A stretch of 64,000 nt of DNA, from assembly GCF_042675915.1 (NCBI RefSeq), contig NZ_JBHTKL010000001.1:372001-436000 (forward strand). Direction: 5' to 3'. Source of the DNA: Thalassobacillus_A hwangdonensis. Lineage in GTDB: Bacteria > Bacillota > Bacilli > Bacillales > Halobacillaceae. The notes under the pieces were generated by a model. That model saw only the letters and a program-made list of their open reading frames with translations, was not told the DNA's origin and did no database searches. Below are positions 8,796-15,926 of this stretch, in pieces (the first letter of the stretch is position 1; each line of letters begins with the position of its first letter). The position numbers and the translations under genes were made by a program.

Positions 8796-9901
8796 TGGTA
8801 TGACCTTCCTTTCCATGTGTAGGATTTACCTCTAATATCGACGAACATGGATGTAAGCATGATGGCGATCAGTGCAAGGATGGAAAAAGGAAGCAAGAAA
8901 GAAAGCCATAAAGGATGTCCACTCTTCCAGTCCATGAACATTTTCATCATCACATTCAATACATACGGAAGAATCAGGAATAACTCGAACGTGATGATTC
9001 CATACAGCATCAAAGGGAAAGGAAGGAGAAATACAACACTATAGAAAATCGTGAGGATCATTACCATGAGCGGCGATCTGCCTAATCCACTATAGATGTT
9101 TTTTTTGAAACCGGCCCAAGTCTCTCTTGAGGATTCATACATGTATGAAACTACTGCATCGGTTATATTCACGAGGATCATTTTAAAGCCGCTTTGCTTC
9201 ATCCGTCTTGCTAAATGTACATCTTCTACCAGTGAGTTTTTGACGGAGCGATGACCGCCGATTTTCTCGTAAGCTTCGCGCTCTGCAAAAATGAAGATGC
9301 CGCATGCAGCTGTGAACGGCGGACGCTTTGTGAAGTTCGCTACCGCCAATGGAAGATGGAGAAAAATGATCATGTGCTGTAAGGGAACCAGCAAATGAGC
9401 AAGCAGGTGATTGGTCGGATAATTCGGAAACCCACTCAGCATTTTTGCTTCATATTTCCATAACGTTGCCAGGCTTCTCTCGATAATCTTCGGAGAAACC
9501 CTTGCATCTGCATCAAGGAAAAGGTAATACCGACCATCTGCATATTCGGAAAGCTGGTGGCATGCATGTACTTTACCATTCCATCCCTCTGGCAGTGCCT
9601 TTCCCCTCACTATCTTGAATCGTTTATCCTGTTCGCAATGCTTCTGCAATAAGGATTGGGTACGATCTTCTGAATGATCGTCCAATAGCAGGAATTCTAT
9701 ATTGGGATAGGTGATCCGCTTCAATGATGCAATCAATTCAGGTACGTTGCGTTCTTCATTTCTCAAAGGCACGAGCAGGGAAACAAGCGGAGCTTGGTCC
9801 ATCTGTCCTGCTTTTTTCAAATTCAACAAGAAGAGACTATTAAGGAAGACCCAACTGTTCATTGCAAGCAGAAGAATCAGTAAAACGTATAAGTATGTCA
9901 C
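8792..9901 (-). CDS. crtQ: Family 2 glycosyltransferase, CrtQ-like
   Basis: A 369-residue membrane-anchored GT2 enzyme with a GTG start and AGGAGG 9 bases upstream. It has an N-terminal helix (residues ~3-25) and a GT-A nucleotide-sugar domain with LLDDHSEDRT and the metal-binding DADARVSP (DxD). EDVHLARRMKQSGF acts as the acceptor/catalytic-base motif, and two or three C-terminal transmembrane helices follow. CrtQ glucosylates the C30 carotenoid acid in the staphyloxanthin-type pathway. It overlaps crtP by 4 bases and follows the acyltransferase by 18, so all are one transcript. Confidence 0.85.
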   Translation of the reverse strand: MTYLYVLLILLLAMNSWVFLNSLFLLNLKKAGQMDQAPLVSLLVPLRNEERNVPELIASLKRITYPNIEFLLLDDHSEDRTQSLLQKHCEQDKRFKIVRGKALPEGWNGKVHACHQLSEYADGRYYLFLDADARVSPKIIERSLATLWKYEAKMLSGFPNYPTNHLLAHLLVPLQHMIIFLHLPLAVANFTKRPPFTAACGIFIFAEREAYEKIGGHRSVKNSLVEDVHLARRMKQSGFKMILVNITDAVVSYMYESSRETWAGFKKNIYSGLGRSPLMVMILTIFYSVVFLLPFPLMLYGIITFELFLILPYVLNVMMKMFMDWKSGHPLWLSFLLPFSILALIAIMLTSMFVDIRGKSYTWKGRSYQ

Positions 9902-9919
9902 GGGTAGCTTCCTCCTTGT

Positions 9920-10579
9920 TCACAATTTGATGAAATCTTCCATGTTCTCTGAAATCGTCCGCTCCTTCAGGTAATCGAGTTGGGCGATGCATCTTTCTTC
10001 AAGGTAGGAGGTCAACTGCCGCTTGTCTTCCAGTAACGTGCCTCCGATTGGAATTTCATTACCGAGCAGAAGATGAATATCAGGTTTGCGTGTATGTCCG
10101 ATTGTATAGGTGATGGATAACGGCACAATTCGGATATCAGGTTGTTTTCTTATAATATGGGCAACACCAGACTGGAAACCGAGAGGCCGGATGTCATTGT
10201 GCCTCTCCTTCCCTTGGGGGAAAATCCATACCGTGCCACCATTAAGCCGTTCAACCGCATAGTTGATGGAATGGATCATGTCTTTAGGCTTATCGGGATT
10301 AATCGAAAATGCTCCGATTTTTTTGAAGAAAGGGAAGCGTTCTATCCCATTCTCATGCATCATTCCATACCCATCAGACTTGATAAGCTTGTCATTCAAA
10401 TAATAGATGACGAGCGGATCCCACCAGCTTGAATGATTTACTAAATATAACGTTTTTTGCGGATAAATATTTCGGGACTCCTGAAGCAGATGGATACTTT
10501 GGAAATGGTGGTTCAGGAAAAAGCGGTTGAAGCGTTTGAACCCCCATTCGATCAGTCTGCTTTTATTTGCTGGAATCAA
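9920..10579 (-). CDS. PlsC-type lysophospholipid-like acyltransferase of the carotenoid operon
   Basis: A 219-residue protein of the 1-acylglycerol-3-phosphate acyltransferase superfamily. The catalytic NHSSWWDPL (HX4D) lies at residues ~47-55 and the FPQGKERH block near 115-122. By position it probably transfers the fatty acyl chain to the sugar of the carotenoid glycoside, replacing the unrelated CrtO membrane acyltransferase of Staphylococcus. The start is probably the TTG at 10579 with GGAGATG upstream; no better in-frame ATG exists. Only 6 bases separate it from the preceding gene. Confidence 0.82.
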   Translation of the reverse strand: MIPANKSRLIEWGFKRFNRFFLNHHFQSIHLLQESRNIYPQKTLYLVNHSSWWDPLVIYYLNDKLIKSDGYGMMHENGIERFPFFKKIGAFSINPDKPKDMIHSINYAVERLNGGTVWIFPQGKERHNDIRPLGFQSGVAHIIRKQPDIRIVPLSITYTIGHTRKPDIHLLLGNEIPIGGTLLEDKRQLTSYLEERCIAQLDYLKERTISENMEDFIKL

Positions 10580-10585
10580 TGTCGA

Positions 10586-11341
10586 TCATCTCCATTTTAA
10601 GTAAAGGAAGTACCATAGGATGCTTAGACCCACTACAAGCAGTACTGCACCAACCAGTCCTCCAGTCAGTGCAATCAGGCAGAACATTCCATTGATGGCA
10701 AGAAACAAATATCCCATACGGAACTGCCATTGTGTGTCCAACGATGGCCCTTTTTTGATTTTTCGAAGTAGAAAGAAGAGTGCATGTAAAAGTGCCGCAA
10801 GCCAAAACCACCCAGAGAAATTGGAAAATGGTATACCGTAATAGAGTCCAGAATCATGCCATATCCAATATTCCTTAATCAAGTAGGAAACAGGGTCAAG
10901 AATCAAGTCCATCGTTACTGCAATAAGTGAACCTATCAGGACGAAGATGATGGGTTTGGCTCGTTCAGGCATCTGGCTGGTGATTCCTCTGGCAAGTTCA
11001 TGGGAACAGCCCATGATCAACAACCAGGCAAATCCGATGGTTATCGGCACGCCAAAGATCATCATGCCGAAGTTGTCGGTGTAATGGTAGGAACCGAAAA
11101 GGAAATCATATTCCACTCCAAGATGTTCGACATAGATGGAGAGATAGAAAATGATCAGACTGTATGTAAAACCGATCCATTTACCATAGGATTTGATAAA
11201 ATAGATGACTGCCAAGGTGCCTGCCAAAATAAGAAAGACAGCATTCGCCCATTCAAGGAAAGGAGGAAGAAGATCGAATGTCAGCAGGATTACACCACAT
11301 AGATACCAAAAGATGAAGCCTTTATAAATCCATTCCGTCAT
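10586..11341 (-). CDS. CruF-like carotenoid biosynthesis membrane protein (DUF422)
   Basis: A 251-residue polytopic protein with about seven hydrophobic helices. The conserved stretches VEHLGVEYDFLFGSYHY, FGVPITIGFAW, DLILDPV and YYGIPFSNFSGWF are characteristic of the CruF/DUF422 family, whose studied members hydrate the C-1',2' end of acyclic carotenoids. It is the first gene of the - operon, with AAAGGAG and an ATG. Its role in a C30 pathway is unproven; hydratase activity on the diapo-carotenoid end group or a membrane-organising role are both possible. Confidence 0.8.
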   Translation of the reverse strand: MTEWIYKGFIFWYLCGVILLTFDLLPPFLEWANAVFLILAGTLAVIYFIKSYGKWIGFTYSLIIFYLSIYVEHLGVEYDFLFGSYHYTDNFGMMIFGVPITIGFAWLLIMGCSHELARGITSQMPERAKPIIFVLIGSLIAVTMDLILDPVSYLIKEYWIWHDSGLYYGIPFSNFSGWFWLAALLHALFFLLRKIKKGPSLDTQWQFRMGYLFLAINGMFCLIALTGGLVGAVLLVVGLSILWYFLYLKWR

Positions 11342-11373
11342 TAGCGTGAACTCCTTTATTTATGTACTTCCAT

Positions 11374-11402
11374 TTTATATGAATGGTTCAAGCATTGTAC
11401 AA
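11374..11402 (-). promoter_or_regulatory. Candidate promoter of the - strand carotenoid operon
   Basis: On the minus strand, TTGTAC and TATAAA are 17 bases apart, and the inferred start lies about 25 bases before the CruF-like gene. A 9-base inverted repeat (ATCCATCAA / TTGATGGAT, 11407-11415 and 11426-11434) lies immediately upstream and could be an operator. Confidence 0.5.
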
Positions 11403-11465
11403 TACTATCCATCAAAGTTCGCACATTGATGGATTAGTAAGCTTTGATTCAAGAGGAGTGTAATC

Positions 11466-11534
11466 ATGGCAGATATTTACCTGATTAAGATACGGTTTTA
11501 CATAGAAAAGTTGCGGATTGTTCGATACAATTAG
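11466..11534 (+). CDS. Possible 22-residue small protein or leader peptide
   Basis: An ATG preceded by AGAGGAGTG at good spacing opens a 22-codon frame (begins MADIYLIKIRFY, basic and hydrophobic). It stops 30 bases before the diguanylate cyclase gene. The strong ribosome site is the only real support. It could be a translated leader or a chance frame. Confidence 0.3.
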   Translation: MADIYLIKIRFYIEKLRIVRYN

Positions 11535-11563
11535 TAAGGAGAGGTAATGAGAGAGGGAATAGT

Positions 11564-13240
11564 ATGCTAACAGAAACGACCGGTTTACATGAACAATCAT
11601 TACAAGCATTGAAATTGATGGGGGAAACTTTGTCTGATTGTGTATTTTTGATGAAAGTAGAAGAAGGACGGTTCATCTATGACTACATAAATGAATCCGG
11701 GTTTGAATTAGCAAGACTGAGTGTCAAAGATTTAGGTAAATCCCTGGACGAAACGATTCCTTCCAACGCTGCTGCTTTCCTTAACGAAAAATACCAACAA
11801 GTGATACGTGAACAGAAGAAGCTGTCTTATAAAGATGATGTCATTTTTCCAACTGTTCAATATAAAGCGGAGACTACATTGATTCCAATTTTCAATGATC
11901 TACATACGATTACATATATTATCGGGGTGACCAAGAACCTGACGACCATTTCTGCCGATTCACCTAAGGTGAAAAATACGCAGCGTATCCTTTCTTCCTT
12001 CATAGAAAATACCGAGGAAGCGTTTGTGTTTTTGGATATGGAACAACGCATCGTACGGGTCAATGAAGCATTCTATCAGATGATGGGGCTGAAACGGATC
12101 GATACATATGAAACACGGTTGGCAGATCTCCAGCCTCGCTTGGAGGAAGAATTTGAAGGTTTATATGCCAGAATCAAGGCTGGGGAGCAGTTGCAGCGAT
12201 TTGAAACCACTTTTTATGACAGTCACAACAGAAGAATCGAAACTTCAATCCATTTGACTGCAATTTCTAATGAATCTGGTGAATGGATTGGTGTAGTCAT
12301 GATCATTGATGACATAACAGAAAAAATGCAGACCAAACGGCAATTGTTGATATCTGAAGAAAGATACCGCTTAATAGCTGAACACTCTCAGGATCTTATC
12401 AGTATGATGGATTCGAACGGTCTGCTTCGATATGTATCTCCTTCACACAAGTTCCTGCTCGGGTTTTCTGAAGAGAAGGTAGAAGGAAACGATTTCTTCA
12501 CTACGATAGTGGAAGAAGATCGCGAAGAAGTTAGGGCTGTCATTAACAGCTTGGATTTGGAACATAACAAGGAGCGCCTTGAATTCAGAATGTACCGACA
12601 AGATAAAGAGCCGATCTGGGTGGAATCCCACTTCATTTATGTAGAAAGTGATGAGCAATTATCCGGTAGAATCATCTCATCAGCACGGGACATCACCCAA
12701 CGGAAAGAAGCGGAGACGAAATTGAAGAAACTTGCTTACACGGATTATCTGACTTCTCTTTCCAACCGCAGGGTCATGGAGCGCAGACTTTCAGAATGGA
12801 AAGAGGCAATAGATAAAGAACAAAACTCGAAATTCGCATTGTTGTATCTGGATGGGGATCGTTTCAAAGATGTAAATGATACCTACGGTCATCGAGTGGG
12901 TGATGCACTGCTTCAAATGGTTGCAAAACGGATCGTCTCCAGTATTAGAGACAAAGATTTCGTTGCCCGTCTTGGAGGAGATGAATTCGCTATTTTAGTT
13001 CCACAACTTCAATGTAATGGTCAGGCAGAAGATATTGCGGACCGCATATTAAACAAGATGAATCAGCCTTTCCATATAGATGGAGTAGAAGTGAATTTCT
13101 CGTTCAGTATCGGAATCAGCATTTATCCGGATGATGGTAATGATATCGAAACCGTACAAATTAAAGCGGATGATGCATTATATGCTGCGAAAAAACTTGG
13201 AAAGAACAGATATGTATTCAACTCATGGCTTAAGAAGTGA
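11564..13240 (+). CDS. PAS-PAS-PAS-GGDEF diguanylate cyclase
   Basis: A 558-residue cytosolic protein. At least two clear PAS/PAC modules occupy residues ~140-265 and ~270-385, with a more divergent PAS-like region in the first 120. A GGDEF domain fills ~390-555. The active signature RLGGDEFAIL is intact near residue 470, and DGDRFKDVNDTYGH shows the metal-binding aspartate and conserved Asn/Asp. There is no EAL domain, so it should make c-di-GMP. It sits between the carotenoid locus and small genes of unknown role. An AGAGGG site precedes the ATG; a dedicated terminator follows. Confidence 0.93.
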   Translation: MLTETTGLHEQSLQALKLMGETLSDCVFLMKVEEGRFIYDYINESGFELARLSVKDLGKSLDETIPSNAAAFLNEKYQQVIREQKKLSYKDDVIFPTVQYKAETTLIPIFNDLHTITYIIGVTKNLTTISADSPKVKNTQRILSSFIENTEEAFVFLDMEQRIVRVNEAFYQMMGLKRIDTYETRLADLQPRLEEEFEGLYARIKAGEQLQRFETTFYDSHNRRIETSIHLTAISNESGEWIGVVMIIDDITEKMQTKRQLLISEERYRLIAEHSQDLISMMDSNGLLRYVSPSHKFLLGFSEEKVEGNDFFTTIVEEDREEVRAVINSLDLEHNKERLEFRMYRQDKEPIWVESHFIYVESDEQLSGRIISSARDITQRKEAETKLKKLAYTDYLTSLSNRRVMERRLSEWKEAIDKEQNSKFALLYLDGDRFKDVNDTYGHRVGDALLQMVAKRIVSSIRDKDFVARLGGDEFAILVPQLQCNGQAEDIADRILNKMNQPFHIDGVEVNFSFSIGISIYPDDGNDIETVQIKADDALYAAKKLGKNRYVFNSWLKK

Positions 13241-13257
13241 AGCCATGAGTTTTTTAT
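13220..13257 (+). terminator. Intrinsic terminator after the diguanylate cyclase
   Basis: AACTCATGGCTT pairs with AAGCCATGAGTT over an 8-base loop and is followed by a T run. The 5' arm overlaps the end of the coding region. Confidence 0.85.
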
Positions 13258-13260
13258 TAT

Positions 13261-13313
13261 TTGAATGTTTAATTTTGTTAAAGGGTTTAGGTGCAAGCCA
13301 AGTTTTTCTGATG
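13261..13313 (+). repeat. Shortened copy (C) of a repeated leader element
   Basis: This 53-base stretch shares GTTTAATTTTGTTAAAGG at its start and GCAAGCCAAGTTTTTCT at its end with the fuller copy at 19799-19893. It lacks the ~50 bases between them, including the 5' arm of the terminator-like hairpin. It lies just upstream of the unknown gene at 13364. Confidence 0.5.
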
Positions 13314-13363
13314 AATTTTTTCAAGCGATAGATGAATAAACCTATATAAGAGGAGGGAGATGG

Positions 13364-13846
13364 ATGGAAGGAAGAAAACTCCCGTTTGGATATTGTTATT
13401 TATTCAATGCTTCACCTTATAAGGTTAATCAGGGGCCAGCTCCAGGAGAAATGGAAGTCATTCATGAGGATGTGAAAAGGTCAGGGTTCTTAATTGAAAA
13501 GAGAGCTAATGCCTTTTTTGTGATTTATGAGAACGAAAAAGAAATACAGTTAGAGCAATTTTCGCTTAATAAGCCCCCAAAAGGTGAAACGAATTTCTAC
13601 TTGATGAATTTTAAGTCTGATAACGGGAGCATTTATCCAAAAGCTGTGTATGGGGATGAACTGCCAGAGCTCTTATTTTCGAATGTTTATGGTCCGTTAA
13701 CATTATTCGCGCCAATGGATTTATGGATCGATACGAAGGACAAGGAGGGCAGAGTGATCCATCAACTTCATTTGGTAACTGGAGAAAATCAGATTGTTGT
13801 CCTGCTGTTATGGGGTGGCAAGGAATATTTATTTTTAGTTGAATGA
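13364..13846 (+). CDS. Hypothetical protein, 160 residues
   Basis: I do not recognise this gene. It encodes a 160-residue soluble protein with no signal peptide, rich in alternating hydrophobic/polar stretches that suggest beta structure (for example FFVIYENEKEIQLEQF and IVVLLLWGGKEYLFLVE). It has an AGGAGGGAG ribosome site 4-8 bases before the ATG and its own terminator, so it is likely real and monocistronic. Its leader contains a shortened copy of the element also found before the yvrJ-like gene and the PLDc_N-like gene. Confidence 0.75.
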   Translation: MEGRKLPFGYCYLFNASPYKVNQGPAPGEMEVIHEDVKRSGFLIEKRANAFFVIYENEKEIQLEQFSLNKPPKGETNFYLMNFKSDNGSIYPKAVYGDELPELLFSNVYGPLTLFAPMDLWIDTKDKEGRVIHQLHLVTGENQIVVLLLWGGKEYLFLVE

Positions 13847-13856
13847 TCAATGATTC

Positions 13857-13890
13857 AAAAAGGCATCTCTAGTTGTACGAGATGCCTTTT
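13857..13890. terminator. Bidirectional terminator
   Basis: AAAAAGGCATCTC pairs with GAGATGCCTTTT over a 9-base loop, between the converging hypothetical gene and doxX-like gene. Confidence 0.85.
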
Positions 13891-13923
13891 AAGGTGGCAG
13901 GAGCGGTAACAGTACCAATTGGT

Positions 13924-14436
13924 TCATGTATGGGCTGTTACAGCTTTTTTATTGTTATTTTGTTTCCACTTCATATCTTTCAAGAAAGGGATTACCCAGC
14001 GGTCCAAACCATATCGGCCTGCGTTGACCCCTGCAGCTGCAATGAAGATAGTAAGCAGAACCATTTGCGGGTTGGTGCTTGTCGTGCCGCTCAATAGGAA
14101 AGCGAAGTTCATTGTCAGTCCCATTACTGCTGCAAAGTTAGTGAAGATACCAAGAATCAGCGCCAGACCTACAAGGAATTCTCCCCACATCACCAAGAAT
14201 GTAAATGCATCCGCATTAGGAATTGCTACTCCTTCTAAAAAGTTTGCCCACCAGCCCTGCACTGCTGGGTGATCTCCGCCTGCTTTTGCGACAGCACCCT
14301 GCAGGTATCCGCCAGCATCAAAACCTCCTGTGATTTTTCCCCATCCAGCTGTCAGCCAAGCGTATCCGATGTAGAACCTCAACACAGTCAGGATACCTGC
14401 AGCAATTTTGTTTTCTCTCAAAAAGTTTGCAAACAT
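13924..14436 (-). CDS. DoxX-family membrane protein
   Basis: A 170-residue polytopic protein of the DoxX/YkgB family. It has four hydrophobic helices (about residues 12-32, 75-95, 100-120 and 125-145) and the family motifs LRFYIGYAWLTAGWGKI, WGEFLVGLALILG and GRYGLDRWV. Relatives act with quinone or thiol redox systems (thiosulfate:quinone oxidoreductase, MhqP-like stress proteins). The start is the ATG at 14436, with AAAGGAG 8 bases upstream; a GTG three codons earlier lies inside that ribosome site. An inverted repeat in its leader (14485-14523) may bind a MarR-type regulator. Confidence 0.85.
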   Translation of the reverse strand: MFANFLRENKIAAGILTVLRFYIGYAWLTAGWGKITGGFDAGGYLQGAVAKAGGDHPAVQGWWANFLEGVAIPNADAFTFLVMWGEFLVGLALILGIFTNFAAVMGLTMNFAFLLSGTTSTNPQMVLLTIFIAAAGVNAGRYGLDRWVIPFLKDMKWKQNNNKKAVTAHT

Positions 14437-14484
14437 CGTACTCACTCCTTTTTTAATTTGTTCAATGATTCACAAATGATTGCG

Positions 14485-14523
14485 AAAAGATACTTTCTAC
14501 TTATTGAATAGCTGGTATCTTTT
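14485..14523 (-). promoter_or_regulatory. Inverted repeat upstream of the doxX-like gene
   Basis: AAAAGATAC (14485-14493) and GTATCTTTT (14515-14523) form a perfect 9-base inverted repeat with a 21-base gap, about 50-90 bases upstream of the start codon. It is a candidate operator or leader stem; the regulator is unknown. Confidence 0.35.
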
Positions 14524-14722
14524 ACATTTATAATATATCATCATTTGCATAAAAATGGATAACTTTGTTCAGTATTTCACAAATTAGCAATATCTTTTTG
14601 ACGTAATTGTGAAAACCGCAAAACAAAGGTTGCAGTTTCTCTTGAAGGGGTTTGGGGAAATGCTATAGAGTAAGAAAGCCTGTTAGGGTAAAATAAAGGT
14701 GTAGAAAAGAATACAGGGGGTG

Positions 14723-14809
14723 ATGGACGTGTTGGATGTGAGCTTTTTTATCATTTCCATACTGATTCTGTTGATGAACATCGGCTTTTGCATATTTGAT
14801 AATGGTTAA
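14723..14809 (+). CDS. Small hydrophobic protein, 28 residues
   Basis: The frame encodes a 28-residue peptide. MDVLDVS is followed by a single hydrophobic helix of ~17 residues and FDNG at the end. An AGGGGGTG ribosome site precedes the ATG, and an intrinsic terminator (14821) follows directly, which together argue for a real single-gene transcript. No family is recognised; a small membrane protein or type I toxin-like peptide are possibilities. Confidence 0.55.
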   Translation: MDVLDVSFFIISILILLMNIGFCIFDNG

Positions 14810-14820
14810 TACTTAATCTG

Positions 14821-14845
14821 AAGGTGGCTGCGGCCGCCTTTTTTA
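14821..14845 (+). terminator. Intrinsic terminator of the 28-residue gene
   Basis: AAGGTGGC pairs with GCCGCCTT (one G-T pair) over a 4-base loop, followed by TTTT. Confidence 0.75.
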
Positions 14846-14897
14846 TTTTCATGTTGCTGATTTTTCATCAGAAGTTTATTAAACATTAGGACCGAGT

Positions 14898-15121
14898 GTC
14901 AGGCTAAGGAAATATCGATATAAAGTTCTTCAGACCAAGGGAAAGTGACCTGATAGACTCGTTCACAAATTTCGCATAGGTTGGCGGGAAAACTGCTCGA
15001 CTCCCGTGGGAGAAGGGCCTAGGCGAGGCCCCACAGGGAGTAAAACGACCGAGGAGGCTCGCCAGCTCCCCACAGGAAAGCGAGTAGTTTCCCCGCCGTC
15101 CTTTCCACTGATTCGACAACG
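14898..15121. repeat. Intergenic repeat, copy 1 (core 14983-15097)
   Basis: The GC-rich ~115-base core begins GGCGGGAAAACTGCTCG and ends GAGTAGTTTCCCCGCC, so the ends are inverted repeats and the interior can fold into several hairpins (CTCCCGTGGGAG and others). The same core occurs at 38945 and, inverted, at 51891. Flanks are also shared: GTCAGGCTAAGGAAATATCG on one side and CCTTTCCACTGATTCGACAA on the other. No transposase is present. It fills most of the gap between the 28-residue gene and the DUF1659 gene. Confidence 0.85.
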
Positions 15122-15298
15122 CCCCTTAATTATTTCTAAACGCTTTTCCTAGAAATCAGCGAGAAGATGTAACCGAGCTCAAAGTAACAGAAGTGTTCAA
15201 CAGTAGGACCAATTTTTAAAATACATATAGTTTTTTCATAAGTATGACACCTCCTTAATGCTTTATTTCGATTATGAGTGTGAAAGGAGGTGATCGAC

Positions 15299-15523
15299 AT
15301 GGCAGTGATGAGCGAGACACAATCATCAAGGTTGCAATTGGTATTCGAAAATGGCGTGGATGGGAAAGGTGAACCTGTCTACAAAACAAAGTCTTTCAAC
15401 AACGTGAAGACTCAGGCAACTGACGAACAGTTGTATGAAGTTGCCGTAGCGCTGGAACCGTTGCAACAACAGCTTTGGCATTCGATTGAAAGAAATGACA
15501 ATGCAGTGATCTACAGTATCTAA
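15299..15523 (+). CDS. DUF1659 small protein
   Basis: A 74-residue soluble protein. The start is the ATG at 15299, with AAAGGAGGTG 6 bases upstream. The central part (VFENGVDGKGEPVYKTKSFN and the following VKTQATDEQLYEVAVALEPL) fits the DUF1659 family, which in Bacillaceae is regularly found immediately before a DUF2922 gene and a YvrJ gene, as here. No biochemical role is known. The gap to the next gene is 38 bases, consistent with an operon that ends at the terminator at 15780. Confidence 0.85.
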   Translation: MAVMSETQSSRLQLVFENGVDGKGEPVYKTKSFNNVKTQATDEQLYEVAVALEPLQQQLWHSIERNDNAVIYSI

Positions 15524-15561
15524 TCAGAAATTATTTTAGTTCAATGGAAGGAGGAGAGAAG

Positions 15562-15774
15562 ATGAAAAAATTGGAATTGAAATTCCTGAACGAAGAGAAC
15601 AAGACGGTAACGATCTCTTTGGACAACCCGATTGAGCCGGTTGACGCAGTTAAGATCAATCATGCGATGGATACTATACTAGCCCAGAACTGTTTCTTAT
15701 CAAGCGGTGGAGATCTTGTGTCCAAGAAGCAGGCGCGTATCGTTGAACGCAATGTATCTGAGATTGAACTTTAA
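15562..15774 (+). CDS. DUF2922 small protein
   Basis: A 70-residue protein. The start is chosen at the ATG at 15562 because GGAGGAGAG precedes it; an upstream in-frame ATG at 15544 would place the ribosome site within the gene. LKFLNEENKTVTISLDNP and DAVKINHAMDTIL are typical of DUF2922. It is probably co-transcribed with the DUF1659 gene, and the two paired families suggest a shared, still unknown function. It ends shortly before an intrinsic terminator. Confidence 0.85.
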   Translation: MKKLELKFLNEENKTVTISLDNPIEPVDAVKINHAMDTILAQNCFLSSGGDLVSKKQARIVERNVSEIEL

Positions 15775-15779
15775 TTCAT

Positions 15780-15814
15780 AGGAGGTTGTCCCAAGGACAG
15801 CCTCCTGTTTTTTT
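15780..15814 (+). terminator. Intrinsic terminator of the DUF1659-DUF2922 unit
   Basis: AGGAGGTTGTCC pairs with GGACAGCCTCCT (one G-T/A mismatch position) over CAA, followed by a seven-T run. Confidence 0.85.
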
Positions 15815-15817
15815 ACA

Positions 15818-15910
15818 CTTTAAGAAAGTTTAACTTTTTAAAGCAATAAAGTATTAGAAAATACTAAGGCTATCGCCACTTGGCAAAAAGCCAAGGTTTA
15901 CTAATTAAAG
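15818..15910 (+). promoter_or_regulatory. Repeated leader element, copy A, before the yvrJ-like gene
   Basis: This ~93-base element aligns with copy B (19799-19893). In order: CTTTA..., TTTAACTTTTTAAAG, AATAAAGTAT, a small hairpin AGTAT-tagaaa-ATACT, TAAGGCT, then the hairpin ACTTGGC-aaaaa-GCCAAG (15878-15895) followed by GGTTTACTAAT. The distal hairpin looks like a weakened terminator. AAGGCT could pair with AAGCC of its 3' arm, giving two alternative folds. I do not recognise it as a known riboswitch. Confidence 0.5.
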
Positions 15911-15926
15911 AAAAAGGAGTGTATGT

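Noticed and set aside
15841..15870. preQ1-like or c-di-GMP riboswitch in the repeated leader
   Set aside because: An AAAATACTAAGG stretch resembles the tail of preQ1-I, but the C-rich loop and pairing are absent, and the GEMM core (GGCAAACC, GACGCAAAG) is not present.
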